NCBI GenBank assembly: GCA_002751075.1
Contig: NAOQ01000109.1
Span: 29,384 to 82,148, forward strand
DNA length: 52,765 nucleotides
Source: Ichthyophonus hoferi
Lineage: Eukaryota > Opisthokonta > Ichthyosporea > Ichthyophonida > Ichthyophonidae
Reading direction: 5' to 3'
The position numbers and the translations under genes are program-made. Under the pieces are notes generated by a model. The model was not told where the DNA came from, did not search any database, and saw nothing but the letters and a program-made list of their open reading frames with translations. Of this stretch, positions 36,486 through 49,200 are shown in pieces. Position 1 is the first letter of the stretch; every line of letters starts with the position of its first letter.

Positions 36486-36976
36486 NNNNNNNNNNNNNNN
36501 NNNNNNNNNNNNNNNNNNNNNNNNNNNNNNNNNNNNNNNNNNNNNNNNNNNNNNNNNNNNNNNNNNNNNNNNNNNNNNNNNNNNNNNNNNNNNNNNNNNN
36601 NNNNNNNNNNNNNNNNNNNNNNNNNNNNNNNNNNNNNNNNNNNNNNNNNNNNNNNNNNNNNNNNNNNNNNNNNNNNNNNNNNNNNNNNNNNNNNNNNNNN
36701 NNNNNNNNNNNNNNNNNNNNNNNNNNNNNNNNNNNNNNNNNNNNNNNNNNNNNNNNNNNNNNNNNNNNNNNNNNNNNNNNNNNNNNNNNNNNNNNNNNNN
36801 NNNNNNNNNNNNNNNNNNNNNNNNNNNNNNNNNNNNNNNNNNNNNNNNNNNNNNNNNNNNNNNNNNNNNNNNNNNNNNNNNNNNNNNNNNNNNNNNNNNN
36901 NNNNNNNNNNNNNNNNNNNNNNNNNNNNNNNNNNNNNNNNNNNNNNNNNNNNNNNNNNNNNNNNNNNNNNNNNNNN
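36486..36976. other. Assembly gap (491 N)
   Basis: A run of 491 N. The flanks are not identical to each other, unlike the small gap at 11.6 kb. Any reading through it is meaningless. Confidence 0.98.
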
Positions 36977-37099
36977 AACGAAGACTTGTCGGACGGCAAC
37001 AATCTAAGTCTTCAGTCAGCAATAGGGAAATTGCGAGGTTACCAACCGGTCGTCAACAATACTTAAACAGTATACGTCCCCACCCCGCCTTAGTTTATT

Positions 37100-37560
37100 C
37101 TTATTATATGTAGTAGTTGAAGTTGTAGGTTCATGAAAAGCTAGAGGAGATATATATGTATCAATCTGAGGGCTTTGTGGACCCAGATTTTTCAACTGGT
37201 ATATGTAAGTTACAGAAATCTTTGTATGGATTGAAGCAATCAGCTCTAGTCTGCCAATGGACTTTAGCAGCCTTTTTGGCAGGGGAAACATTTTTCCCTA
37301 CAAACGCTGTCCCATATCTATTTGTGTCACAAGGAGTGCCATTTTTTATGAGCATCTGTGTCTATGTAGATGATATATTAATTGTGTCTGATAACAAGAA
37401 TGTGATTAATAATATTATTGAAAGCATGAAACAGACCTTTGACACAAAGAATTTGGAATTCCCTTTAGAATATCTGGGGCACCAGATTTTGAAAAATGAT
37501 AATAGTTTTATCCACATATATCAGGAGGGGTACATGAAGGAGATCATTTGAAAATATGAC
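37100..37560 (+). mobile_element. Ty1/copia reverse transcriptase fragment, family 2-like
   Basis: An open stretch at 37156-37551 reads YQSEGFVDPDF, then CKLQKSLYGLKQSALV, then CVYVDDILIVSD (the polymerase box) and DTKNLEFPLEYLGHQI. It resembles the family 2 copy at 1.7-2.1 kb (LFVSHGT, VYVDDMLIVS, LHYQI) more than family 1. Its left part lies in or beyond the gap; its right edge meets a family 1 element, so the two are juxtaposed or nested. Confidence 0.75.
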
Positions 37561-37589
37561 ATAGTTAATGCAAACCTCATTATGTCACT

Positions 37590-40198
37590 GATCCTACCCA
37601 GTCAGGTAGCAGCTCTGGAGATAGCCGACCTTCCTTTTCAAGATTGTAGCTCTTTTTACTGATCAAGGTAGAGAGTGCCTATCTGGTCAATTCTAACAGT
37701 ACCTCTGCCATGAAGAAATTACCCGTCTGATCACTCTTTCCTATGGTGCACCAAGTAATAACCTGAGTGAGAAGATGAGTTGCCAACTCATCCGAATGGC
37801 AACAACAGCCCTCCTTCAAGCCAACATGCCACCAGCATTTTGGAGATTTGCATTTCAGGTGGCAACTTATGCCCACAACTTAACTCCAACAAACACACTT
37901 TCTAAGAATATTCCTTCCTACAAAATGTGGACCGACCAATGCATGCCAGTTAAATGTCTTGGGACCTTTGGATCTAAGGTATTTTAAAGGGTTGACATGT
38001 AGATATCAAGACTAAATTCTCTGCCAAAGAGAAACTTGGTGTCCTCCATCCTGGGCTATGGGTTACAACAACTAGGTTGTATTGTAATGGACTGGACAAC
38101 ACGTAAAGTCTCCACAAGAGGAAACATCATTTTTTTGAACAGAAATTCTTATTCAGCACAAATAAAAAATGAGCATGGACCTCTTTGCCATTTACCATAA
38201 AAACATTTCCACTCAAGACTTGGAAAATGAACTCCTTACCAAGAATCCAATGTCATCACATATCAACAAATCAACAACAGTTTCTACCAGTCTTCCTCTT
38301 CATCAAATTGTCATACTGGCAGTGGGGGAGCATCACCATTTTTCTACATGTAATGAGCAACACCAACAACAAATGGACCACTTGGATGAAGATATTGCCA
38401 TCAAGAACCCCAGGAATCAAAATCACTACCTGCCACTAACTACAAGATTGAGCACCACATACCCTGTGGGCCCTCACAAGCTTAGCCAACAATTGACACT
38501 TATTGCAGCTGCCTGTCCTCAGACTATGACACCATACACAGATAGTTCTGGCATCTTAGACCCCAAAAATCTTAAACAAGCTCTGGGAGCCCATGGTAAG
38601 ATTCAATGGCTCAAAGCCATGGGAATATAATTGGTCAGCATCAACAAACATGCCACTTAGACACTAGTTCCCAAACCACCATCTGGAACAACTGTTCTCT
38701 GATCACTATGGGTATTTCAATGCAAATGCAAAAATAAAGGGTCAGCAATCACTCACAAAGCAAGGTTGGTAGTACAAGGATCCCAAGAAACTAAAAAAGC
38801 TGACTACCATAATGTCTCATCCCCTGTATGCTCATTTGTAGTAATACACTTATTCCTTGCAATTGCAGGAGCAAAGAGGTACAGTCTATCCCAGCTTGAC
38901 ATCAAGTCAGCATAACTACATAGCTATTTGGAGACGTTAGTTCATGTGGAATAACCTTCAATACTTGCAAATCCCAAGAAACAAAACTACATGTGTTGAC
39001 TAACAAGAGGCCTCTATGGGCTACATGTCTCTGGACTACTGTGGAACCTGATGCTGGTCAACTTCTTGTGATTGGTGTTTCTTTTTCCAGTGAAATCTGA
39101 ACCCTGCTTGAACATGTGTTATAACCCTAAAAAGGGATTTGTGGCACTAGCAATATATGTTGATAATATTATCTTATGCTTTGAAAAGATGGAAGACCAT
39201 GGAAATTTCATCAAAAAGATGTTTGAACGCTTCCCAATGAAATGTTCAGAATTTCCTTCATCTTTAATTGGATACAGCATCAAGAAAACAGAAACCAGCT
39301 GCATTATACTCAGCCAGTCTGGCTATATCAAGGAGCTTATATGAAGTTATGGCCAACACATGGCCATCCTACATGTACTCTCATCTTGGGAGAGCATGTG
39401 CAACTTGCTCTTTCCAAAGATTTGGATCAAGCCTCTTGTGACAGCATTACATACTGTTCTCTAATTGGATTGCTAAAAGCTTGAGAGCAGGCATATCATT
39501 TGCAGTATCCATGCTATCATGATATATGGCAAAGCCAAATCTGCATCACTATGAAATGCTAATACATCTCTTGAAATACCTTAACACGCATGGTGAGGAT
39601 ACTATAGTATATCACTCAAAGTCTATCAAGATGACTGCCTACTCTAATGCCGATTTTGTCAATAAGCACAATGGAGATGGAAAATCTACTATTGGGTATG
39701 CTATTTTGTGCAGGTGGCTTAATAGATTGGTCCAGCAAGAAATAATTTATAACTGTATTATTAAGTTATGAATCCAAATATGTCACAATGTCAGCATGCT
39801 GTCAATAGGTGGCTTACATCACTGGCAATTTAGATGGATTAGATTTTGATTCAGGACGTGCAGTATTATATGGGGATAATACTTCAGCTATCCATTCGAG
39901 TTTCTACAATTGGGTACCCAAAAAATCACATCACATTGTAGTAAGATTTTATTACATTAGCAGAATCAATGAAATTGAAATAAGGGGGATACTCAGCAAG
40001 GACCAAGCGGCCAACTGCCTCACCAAGTGTCAAAGGCCACTCCCCTTTCAACAAACCAAGCGTCTTCTACTTCTGGCCCCAGGACCTTAAATTTATGTGG
40101 CCCCAGGCACCCTCTGGGGCACGTGGGTAATCATACCAGGACTATCACCAAGTTCTCCTCTGCAAACTCAATATTCAAATTATTGAACTTGTGGAGGA
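37590..40198 (+). mobile_element. Ty1/copia family 1 (integrase to RNase H)
   Basis: Integrase end at 37.7-37.99 kb (EEITRLITLSYG, then PPAFWRFAFQVATYAHNL, CLGTFGSKVF); linker at 38.17-38.6 kb; RT pieces at 38.6-39.35 kb (QWLKAMG, YSLSQLDIKSA, LAIYVDNIIL, LIGYSIKKTETS); RNase H at 39.5-40.05 kb (STIGYAILC, LYGDNTSAI, QAANCLTKCQ). A purine tract (GTGGAGGAG) precedes the LTR. It is broken, with perhaps a dozen breaks, yet better preserved than the fragment at 1-930. Confidence 0.8.
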
Positions 40199-40725
40199 GT
40201 GTTCAAAATATTCCATGACTGTCCTGGTTAGCACATCCCACACGACAGGTCTCCATACAAGCCTACATGACCATTCAATTCTGGCCAATCTACACGTTAA
40301 TCTGGGATTTGGTTAGGTAACAAGTGCATAATAAAAATGACTGGTGGTTTAATTAGTTAATAAGGCAGCATTATCTATCAAGGATATTTATTGGTGAATA
40401 GATAGAATAAGAGCACTTATATCAAATTAGGTTACAATAGCATCACAGTTAAATGAAAATAGATAATTCAGGTAGCTCTCAGCAGTCTTGTGTAAAACTG
40501 TATTCTTTACAATCGGTCCCATCGATATTGATAAACTGATTAAACAATAGACACCCTTGATCAATGCATGTTGCAAAGGATAAAAGAAACAAACACAACT
40601 AATAAAAAAACATGGACTATATACCATTTGTTTTTGCACAATCTATTTCTAAATTGCTTTTCCTGATACTTATACTTATACATGCTTCTAGTATACTTAC
40701 AAAACATTGAGAAGATACACACCTC
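40199..40725 (+). repeat. 3' LTR of copia family 1
   Basis: Begins TGTTCAAAATATTCC after the purine tract. Its later part (AATTAGGTTACAATAGCA and ACATGGACTATATACC) is related to the inverse sequence at 41.7-42.08 kb. The right end is approximate. Confidence 0.6.
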
Positions 40726-40734
40726 TCTAACACG

Positions 40735-41642
40735 TCTGTAGGGTCTAGATGATCCAAACAGTCCAAGTAGTCTTTGGGGGAATTTTCAGTGAGAGATGCG
40801 GGGTCTGCTTGTATGTGGAACTATTTGTTTATGTTGTAATAGAGCCTGATTACTGATTTGAGTTGCGTTTGGTTGTGATATATGCTTAGTAGTTGCAGTT
40901 ATCATTTGTTGTTCTTTGTGTTTGGCGATTAGAGTAACATTCTGGTGGACTGCCCACTTAGCAGCTAGTATGATCTCTTATTGTGCAGCAAGTGCAGCAG
41001 TCAAAGTTTCTCCTTGGTATTGTGCATATGCTGCTGCTAAAACAGTATTATGGTAGGCTGCTCATTGGGTGGTTAGTGTGGTCTATTGTTGAGCAGTAAA
41101 TTTGACAGTTCAGCTTGCCATTTGCTGTAGTGTGTGTTCATTTATGCAGTCAGTGGCCACAAAAGCCACGTATTGGGTTGCTTCCTGAGCAGCCTGATTG
41201 CCACTAATTGAGTTGCACGCTCAGTCACTAGGATTGCCTTTTGTTGTTATTCCCTTTCAGTTGCTTGCTGAGCTGCACGTTTAGTAGCTAGGGTTGCCGC
41301 TTTCTGTGTCAAAACTCTTTCAGCACGTTCCTGCTGAAGAAATTGTTGAGGGGCCATTATTTTGGTGTTTAACACATCACAATTAATACATATTTTTTCC
41401 CACTGGGTTTTGATAAAAGCTTTTGTTGTTTTTGTTCACCTTCATTGACTTGTTTGGTCAATTTTTCTATGTGGTCATGCTGCCATGAATTGATGGTAGT
41501 GGCTTCAGTTAGTAAGTTCTGCATTTTTTCCAGAGGATTCTCTGCTGGAAGTTTTATTTGCAGCACTAGGGCTAGGGTGTAAGTTTTTCAATGCGGTATC
41601 ATCTGCACAACAATGCCCTCTAGTTGTTGATTACTTGCCATA
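40735..41642 (-). mobile_element. Copia family 1 gag region, opposite orientation
   Basis: From a start near 41640 (MASNQQLEGIVV) the minus strand gives LPAENPLEKMQNLLTE, then HIEKLTKQVNEGEQKQQKLL, then an Ala/Gln-rich helical stretch (LQQERAERVLTQKAATLATK) near 41.35-41.2 kb. Heavy coiled-coil composition right after an LTR suggests gag. It is broken and meets the plus-strand 3' LTR head-on near 40.73 kb. Confidence 0.5.
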
Positions 41643-41679
41643 GTTTTATTTTTGCTGTAATTAGCAGTGAGTGTGCTGA

Positions 41680-42085
41680 AAATCTGTTAACCCTGTTCAA
41701 AGTGTGCTGTACCTTTAATGAAAAAATATTAAAAGGAATTGTCAAGAAAGACCATGCAAAAAATAGAATAGAGTCCATGTTTATTATTAGCATGTTTTGG
41801 GTATTTTTAACACTTTGTCAATTTTTGCTATTGCGGTAATCTAATTCTAATATATCCTTACTAAAATAGTTCTTTAGCTAACTACCTCAATGGCTTAACT
41901 ACTCGTATAATATGTATTGGGAAATCAAATTGCCAGATTGAAAGTTATGCAATCAGTTAATGTTCACAATTAATGTACGAGTTGATTGAATTGATTACAT
42001 TATAGAATTAATAACAAAAACCAGTAATAAGTAAATAAAACATATCCTAGAGCAATAATAATAATAAAAAACAATAATTGTAATG
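41680..42085 (-). repeat. LTR of copia family 1, inverse copy
   Basis: On the minus strand it shares GAATTAGATTACCGCAATAGCA-like and ACATGGACTCTATTC-like segments, in the same order, with the LTR at 40199-40725. It lies just upstream of the gag-like region, as a 5' LTR would. Edges are approximate. Confidence 0.5.
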
Positions 42086-42094
42086 TGTAGTAAG

Positions 42095-42614
42095 CAGGAC
42101 TGTCATGTATATTTCGAACAACTCATTATGAATTGAAACCTTTACAATTGTTTTCAGTGATGTCTACTTCTATTGCCTTAATGCCAATTGAAATCAGGAT
42201 CCAGACAAAGTCTTAGATTTCTGGTTATATAGTTGTTGGTTTTGAAATCAATACCAGTTGGCCATGTGTTGAATACAACTATCCAATGGAGACTCAAACT
42301 TAACAGCTACTTAATATGTTTTTAACCCCCTACTGTCCAATGATGGTTCAAAGGATTATTCAGGAAACCATATATCACGTATTTATTATCAAACATAACT
42401 CTCTGATTATATATCAATGGCACACACTATTTAAAACCATAGTACTTTTACGTTCTAGACGGCATTAAGGATCTAGTCCAAATTGACTACAATTCATGAC
42501 ATTACCGATTGAAATTTTATTCTAAAACTTATTATCATTTAGAGGTTCAACGCTAACTAAACAATGAGTGATTTTTGTGTAAGACATTATGAAGTTTTTG
42601 ACCAAACACTTGCA
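42095..42614 (-). repeat. LTR of copia family 2, inverse, apparently solo
   Basis: Inverse relative of the LTR at 2607-3166: it shares AACCTCTAAATGATAA, AATGTCTTACACAAAAA, GATTTCAATTGGCATTAAGG-like and ACAATTGTAAAGGTTTCAATT segments. Its 5' end (TGTTTGGTC) abuts duplicated host spacer at 42.615 kb; its 3' end abuts the family 1 LTR. No target-site duplication was found, so it may be a truncated end rather than a true solo LTR. Confidence 0.6.
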
Positions 42615-42974
42615 GAACCGAAATACTTCAATAGGTTCTTTAGTATAGCTTTTGTTTTCTTTTATACTTCAGTTTATCCCCTGTGCTATATGATCAAATG
42701 GTGCACTGGTATCCTATGGATAGGGCTAGAAAACCATTTTATTGGTGGTTATTATTTTTGTTGCAAAGCTTTGTAAATCCCCTCTAGTATCTCTGATATA
42801 AATTTATAATTCGTGATTCTATTGACTCAAAGTCAGTGGAGGAAGATTCCTCAAGCTAGACTTTCAAGAATTTGTAACAGGGAAGGAAAAGAAGGGGCGC
42901 TACATAATGCTGATTGCTTGACCCACGAGATATACATAGAAAGAACAGCATTGGTTTTATTTCCTATATTTGTG
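42615..42974 (+). repeat. Duplicated spacer, right-cluster copy
   Basis: Inverse of the 11.5-12.0 kb block: TGGTGCACTGGTATCCTATGG, GATTCTATTGACTCAAAGTC and GGAAGATTCCTCAAGCTAGA are shared. It shows that the right cluster once extended beyond the LTR insertion. Confidence 0.6.
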
Positions 42975-44640
42975 TTTTAGATGGCGGCTCATATTCAGAT
43001 GTAAAAAGAATTTATTAAATCTTCGCTTTTTTCAGTCCGTGATAATGTGGTGAGTTGGCGCTATATAACCTTCCTGCCAATCTACTGACTTATTAGTAGA
43101 CTTAATATGGTTCTAATAAAGACAGTTAAAGACTGAAGATTATACCCCTTTTCTTATCGTAAGTAAATTATTTATATGCAATTTCCATTCAGACGTACTA
43201 CCTATGCTCTTATAGTTATTTATAGGTCTCGGATGATGACCATGTCACCAGCGGAGTCTTTACACCATTTTTTCTATGCGAGATCCCATTCAGGTGGTCT
43301 CGTTGATATCCTTGTTGGATTCACAATATGGGGAAAGCTCCATAGTCTTACTTCTAAATAAAAGTATAGAAGTAGGATATGATCAAGGAAATTGCAAATG
43401 TTATTCTTATCTATATAAATAAAAAGAAAGAATATGTAAATACCAGAAAAACAGAACTGTAGTTCTTTTTGATTTTCCAGGATAACCAGCTAGCATCCAG
43501 TACTTACATTTATATTGGATTGTTTTTCATTATTTTCAAGTTGAGATTGGTTAATCGATTCCAATTATAATCAATCGCTTACTATTCATTGGGCCAATAA
43601 CGTCGTCGATGCTGTGAACTTATGTAACTGAGTTTGTATAAGCAAGTGGTTACGTGCTCTAGGAATTAGACGCGCGTTTACAATTGTGATTATAACTTGC
43701 TGATAATATTATTGCATACAATGTTTTAAATATACAATTAATATCTTAATATATTAACGGGTGAATAATACTTCTTATTTTAACTCTGATACAATATATT
43801 ATTTTTGGCAGCCGATCCAATTGAAAGTGGGACATTGATCATTGGTTAACTAGTGTTAGTCTAGTCTGGCTCGGAACTATACAAATCGTGGGTCAGATAA
43901 CTTGGTTTGATTCGCGAAATACTGTAGATGGCTCTGTCCTATGATTAAAATTTAATGCTGATAGGCGAAAAAAATCTATATGTATATATTTTGAAAGGGG
44001 TTATACTTGAATGGCAGATGGGAAAATGCATTCCCTTCAACAGACTATTTATATGCAATACCACTGACGCTAGTATTCTCATTCAGACCTAGTCTCTATG
44101 CCGTGCCCTACAGTTATTTATAGATGACGGCTCAGATGTAAAAAAGGATTTATTGAATCTTCCTTTTTTTCCAGTCCTGGATAATGTAGTGATTTGACGT
44201 TATATAGTTTCTTGCCAATCTACTGACCTATTAGTATACTTAATATGGTTCTAATAAAAATAGTTAAATAGTGAAAATTATACCCTTTTTCTTACAGTAA
44301 GTGAATTATTTATATATAATTTCCATTCAGACGTACTACCTATGCCGTGCCCTTACAGCTATTTATAGGTCCTAGATGACGAATCGTATTCAAATGTGAG
44401 AAAGGATTTGTTAATCGTCCTCTTTTTTCAGTCCTGAATAATGTAGTGATTTGGTCTCATATAGTTTCCTGCTGATCTACTGACCTGCCAGCATACTTAA
44501 CATGGTCCTAATAAAGATAGTTAAAATCATGCCTATTTTCTTATTGTAAGTGGATTATTTATATGCAATACCACTTACGCTAGTATTTTCATTCAGACGT
44601 ATTCTCTATGCCCTTATAGGTATTTATATACTACCAACTA
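42975..44640 (+). repeat. Three tandem or near-tandem copies of a roughly 260-bp repeat, with an insertion
   Basis: Units at about 42975-43235, 44105-44375 and 44380-44640, plus a partial unit at about 44040-44105. Each holds a GA.GGCTCA...CAGATGTAAAAA-type start, a TTTTTTCAGTCC...GATAATGTAGTGA core, TAATATGGTTCTAATAAAGA and CATTCAGACGTACTACCTATGC. The first unit is separated from the others by about 800 bp of unrelated sequence (43.24-44.03 kb), probably an insertion. One inverse unit lies at 11.2-11.4 kb. Confidence 0.65.
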
Positions 44641-44769
44641 CCATATCAAAAACAATTATGAAATCCACGAATCTATGGTGAGAACCCAACTCAAGGCAGA
44701 GCTACGGACCAATCGGTATATAAATACTGTTTATAAAGAAGTAATGCACTGATAATAATAGAACTCACG

Positions 44770-45320
44770 AGCCTGTAGGTAGCTGGAATTCCCACATGCC
44801 TTCCTCATATTCTCTATTGACATAAGTGAGAAGGGCTTGCCGTCTGGTCTCACAGTATTGACTTTTTTCTAGTACTTACACAGAACATAATGGGATTAGA
44901 ATAGGGATGGGTCCCCTGCCAGTACACTACATCCTAGCTGCCATACACCCCAAGCACTCTATACTTCACACCTATCCTCTCATACCACACCAAGAAATGC
45001 TAGGACCCCACACTCAATAGATATCATATTAATGCCCGCCTCCCTGTATGTTATGTTATATACTCTCTATACGCCTAGTCTCTTGTCCACTCAGTATACC
45101 ATCCACCTCCTTTACCTTCTGTTTGATCGAGGCTGTTTCCGAATCTTCATTCAGTCCCTGCTCTAAATATCCTGATAATGTCTCAGTGGCCATTTTCATC
45201 TCCTTCAATGATAGTAGAGATTGTGAATCAGATAGGAGTCCAAAAGTATAGATTATAAGCCAAGAGCCTCCGTACCTCCGTCTCCGTCTCCTTTTCCCTT
45301 TCCCTAATAACCTGCCTCAA
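44770..45320 (-). pseudogene. 3' fragment of an Ariadne (ARI1-type) E3 ligase gene
   Basis: Minus strand: [20 protein letters not shown] and ASIKQKV at 45.2-45.08 kb, then after an intron with acceptor TACTAG the reading [20 protein letters not shown] and [14 protein letters not shown], then TGA. The ending departs from the TEDWQ seen in the other copies. The upstream exon is absent; homology to ari starts in the intron near 45.32 kb. The gene is partial, so a pseudogene. It is divergent from gene C. Confidence 0.75.
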
Positions 45321-46123
45321 GTGAATCCATATATAAAAATACTTCATTTATGTCATGGATTCATCAAGGAAGTATTTTTACGTTGTCGACGTCCTCGCGC
45401 TATGTATTGCTATTGGGTTGTTGCTGGAATGCTATCTGCCGTTTAATGGTTAGAATCAAATGACTGGGGGGTAAGTGGGGTTGATGGTTAATTAGACGAT
45501 CCATTCTGACATACAGATAATCAGTTAATGCTTTTTGACGTGGCACGCGCGGATATAGCCGGGCATATAGTAAGTTATTGCATACCATATATATGAATTT
45601 GTGTACGTAGAGGTTTGGATAACTAGTATTTAATTAATTACATCCAATGTACGTATATATCCCAGATGCTTTTCATAATGGTAACCTCTCCTTAGTCATT
45701 AAGTTCTATCCGTTTAGATAGACAACAATAGCCAATGAGATGTGCCCTTGAAGTTAGTAGATTAACTACGGCAATTAATGCAGGCAAATTGCTCTTCGGT
45801 GGGTAATTCACTAATCAATGTGCGAATAATTTCATCAATATGCTAACTAACTTATAAAAATGGGATTTTTAAAAAATTAATTTTTAACAACATCATAAAT
45901 TATCTACATATATTTTTCTATAATATGTAAACACAATAATAATTTCTTATTGTAATCACTATTTATTCAGTCATCTCGTTGATCTAGGGGCTAGCGATTA
46001 GATCTGCCTCTTGTGTTTTTCTGCGCTGGGCCAATCCAACAGGCTGCACACTGGTTATTTAGATTTCATCGCACAGTCTTACAGGGTAAAACCCCCAAGT
46101 CATCAATCTATAATTGATCTTAA

Positions 46124-46163
46124 CCAATCAACAATAACTAAAGTAGTTCGGGCTGGTATATAA
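46124..46163 (+). promoter_or_regulatory. Gene C core promoter: CCAAT and TATA boxes
   Basis: TTAACCAATCA (CCAAT at 46124-46128) and TATATAA (46157-46163) lie about 80 bp upstream of the ATG at 46243, with the same inner sequence AACTAAAGTAG as in genes A and B. Confidence 0.6.
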
Positions 46164-46242
46164 CGATAATGAAAAAATGTTTTCAAATTGTTGTTGGTCC
46201 TCATTAGTGTACACATTATTTAATGTAACTTACAATTGCATT

Positions 46243-49200
46243 ATGAAGAGAGTCATGTATAGAGCATTGGCAGTCTTGAGCCTTACAACAATTACAACTA
46301 TAGAAGCAGGTAGGGGCTAGAGTTCAATTTTTGCGGATTTTTTATGCATTCTATTGTCAACTATACCAGATCACGTCGACATATATTCTAAATTTTCCTG
46401 ATTGATTCTCATTAAATGATCCATCACCAGTTTAATAGTATTTGATCGCAGGTTCGTTCAATAATATTTTTTCAGAATGAAAAAAAACATATCGCAAGTT
46501 TCTTACCAGGCATTATTTAAATTTTGTATTACACCGCCATGCATACATTCAATTACATCTTATCCAAAACTCTACAAGCTTATAGTTAAATATTTGCTTT
46601 TACATAGCTTTATTTCTTAGTCTTTATCACTACAGTGCGCTCTATCAAGTGGAACTTGCACAATGATACGGATATCTCAGGCACTAAGGAGATTGGTCAA
46701 GTTTGGACAAATTTGAAAGACTGTCAGCAAGCTTGTGCTGAATTAGCGACATGTGGCGCCGTTGTTGAATACCAAGAGGGTGAATTCTGCATGTACGTGT
46801 TTCCCTGCCTAGATCTTACTTTTACATCAACTTGTTTTTTTTTTAACTTTCAAAAGTAATCCCCATAATACCCACAACTTGTGCATTCATTAATTCTCAT
46901 TTTAAATATGCACGATATGCGCGCGTTAAGTATAATTATTAAATCTACATATTCCTGTTAATGCTACTATTAATGCTTATACGACTTTCACTATTTTACA
47001 GACACCTAACCTTTCCCATCATTTCTTTCTTTTAAATTTACATTACAGTCTCTATGAGCTATCAAAGAAAAGTGAGCCATACAAATCTGAGCAAGCAACC
47101 TCCTACATAGCCGAAATTCAAGGCGTTCAAAGCGAGTCATCAGCATCTAACACAACTGGGCTATTTGGTAGTCGCCAGCCCTCCTATATTTTAGATCCCT
47201 GGGCTCATTATGCTCGGTCCGATCTGGGTGAAGCCGCAGAAATTGCATCTTATGATGTTGATCTACAGAAATGCAAGCTACTGTGTTTGCTGGAGCAGAC
47301 GTGTACTGGTGTGGTTGTAAGTTTGCAATCAGTACATTGCTCGTAAGTATCTGGCCTTTAGTATGCATCTCGTATTCTCAGTCTTTCTGAGTAATACACC
47401 AGTGTATACGCCCTATTGCTTTTTTATATTATGAAACGGTTTAAAAGGACATACTGTTAAACTTTACAAACGCGCCTAACTACATATTTTATAATACTGC
47501 TTTCTTTCCTATCTCATATGTTTATTTATTTTCAAACAGATTTCTATTTCTTAAAAATATAGCGGAGTAAATATAGTCTACCCTTGTTCTCAATTTGTCT
47601 CATGCATCAATTTAACCGTTTATTTACATACGCAACATAACTCTACCTCTTTTCATTTCTCAACCATTTCATATAATCTTATAGTCCTATATCGCTCTTT
47701 ATTGACACAGTCACATATTTAATCTAGATTGAGACAGGCTACCATGAAGACTTATCTCAAACCTTCTTTCTATCAAGATACTTATTCCAAGGACCTTCAG
47801 CGTATGTATAGCTACAATACAATGCCAGTTTTTGGCGAAACTCTAGATGTTGTAATTCTTTACGATGTTGGATGGAAAGAAATGGTCAAGCCTCCAACTG
47901 CTCTGTGGACTGAGTGGGGCCCTTGCATGGGAGAATGTGGAACACAACTTCGTAGTAGAGGATGCACAGGAAAAAGTTGCAGGGTAAGATACCCGATCAT
48001 ATCTAATTTTTCTGGATCTACAACAGTACATTAACTAGTGTCTGTCTTCGCTTTGATGTATTTATTTATCTCTATAGGAATATTCAGTGGTTATTCCTTA
48101 GCGTAGTTTCCTCTTTTTAGGTTTTCTTAAATTTTGTAAAAATATATACTAAAGGTAATCGCGGACTATTTTTCTATCTCTTCGCTCCTATTTCTAGTAC
48201 TAACATTAAAATGTATGTATGAAATAGTTATCAACATTTCCCTATTTTGTTTACACAAATTGATTCAAATAGCTATAATGTCTATGGAATAAAAGAATCG
48301 GGGTAAGATCGGGTATTTTAAATATGTAATATGGCATCTTTCATGAGATTTTATGATTGTTGATTAGATATTGCTATTTTTTATTTCACCTACCTTACAC
48401 TATTATATTATATACGCCACCACAGGGTTCAGCCGTACAAGTTTGCTTGAACAAGACCATCTGCTGCACGTATCAAAAGAGTGCAGGACTTTCTCCTTCT
48501 ATTCTTATTCCTCTCTATGTCAATCCATCCTATAACTTCCGAACATGCACCCAAATTGATTTCAATGCAGTGGCTAAGGCTTGCCAGGGTGCCACAGTTG
48601 TTCTTAATGTTGACAATGGACCTGGATACCATCTTACTGATGCATATATTCAAGGTTTTCGGGTAAATACATATTTTTCGGCTTACAGTTTCATGCATAC
48701 CCCACTCGTAACGACACTTACCCAACCACAGGCACACCACTACTGCGTACACTAGGCGGACATAATCTACAAATACTTCCTTTATTTATGGATGGGTCCT
48801 TGCCATAGTATTCAAAATGCTTTCTTTGATTGCTTCTCTTTTTTCTCTCCCACATTTCGGGGTCTGTTGCTTCTTCATCAATTTGTTCAAATGTTTTTCC
48901 CTGGGTTTCTATTATCTGGCTCATACAGTGAGTACCTGTTCCTGGAATCAACTTATATGTGCCCTCCCCACACTAAAATATTTCCCTGCCAATCACAGAC
49001 CTGTGTATCACACATTGGTAACCATGGTGTACGCTCTCTTGGCTATGTCCACACAAAGTCTAGCATACATAATCCCGCCACTGGCCATTTTGAATATTTT
49101 GGTTTCAGGTGTGTACGAGTGATTTGTTTTTCAAAATTTTCACTCTATATAAATATATTATTTTTCTGTTGCACCTGCAATCCATGTTCATAATTAAGAT

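Noticed and set aside
36381-37113. Long open frames on both strands
   Set aside because: They run through 491 N and have no meaning.
48792-49193. 133-codon frame spanning intron 5 and exon 6 of gene C, with a conserved LFLESTYMCPPHTK stretch
   Set aside because: The stretch lies in the intron just before the AATCACAG acceptor; conservation among copies reflects recent duplication. The splice at 48999 restores the spherulin-4 motif order.
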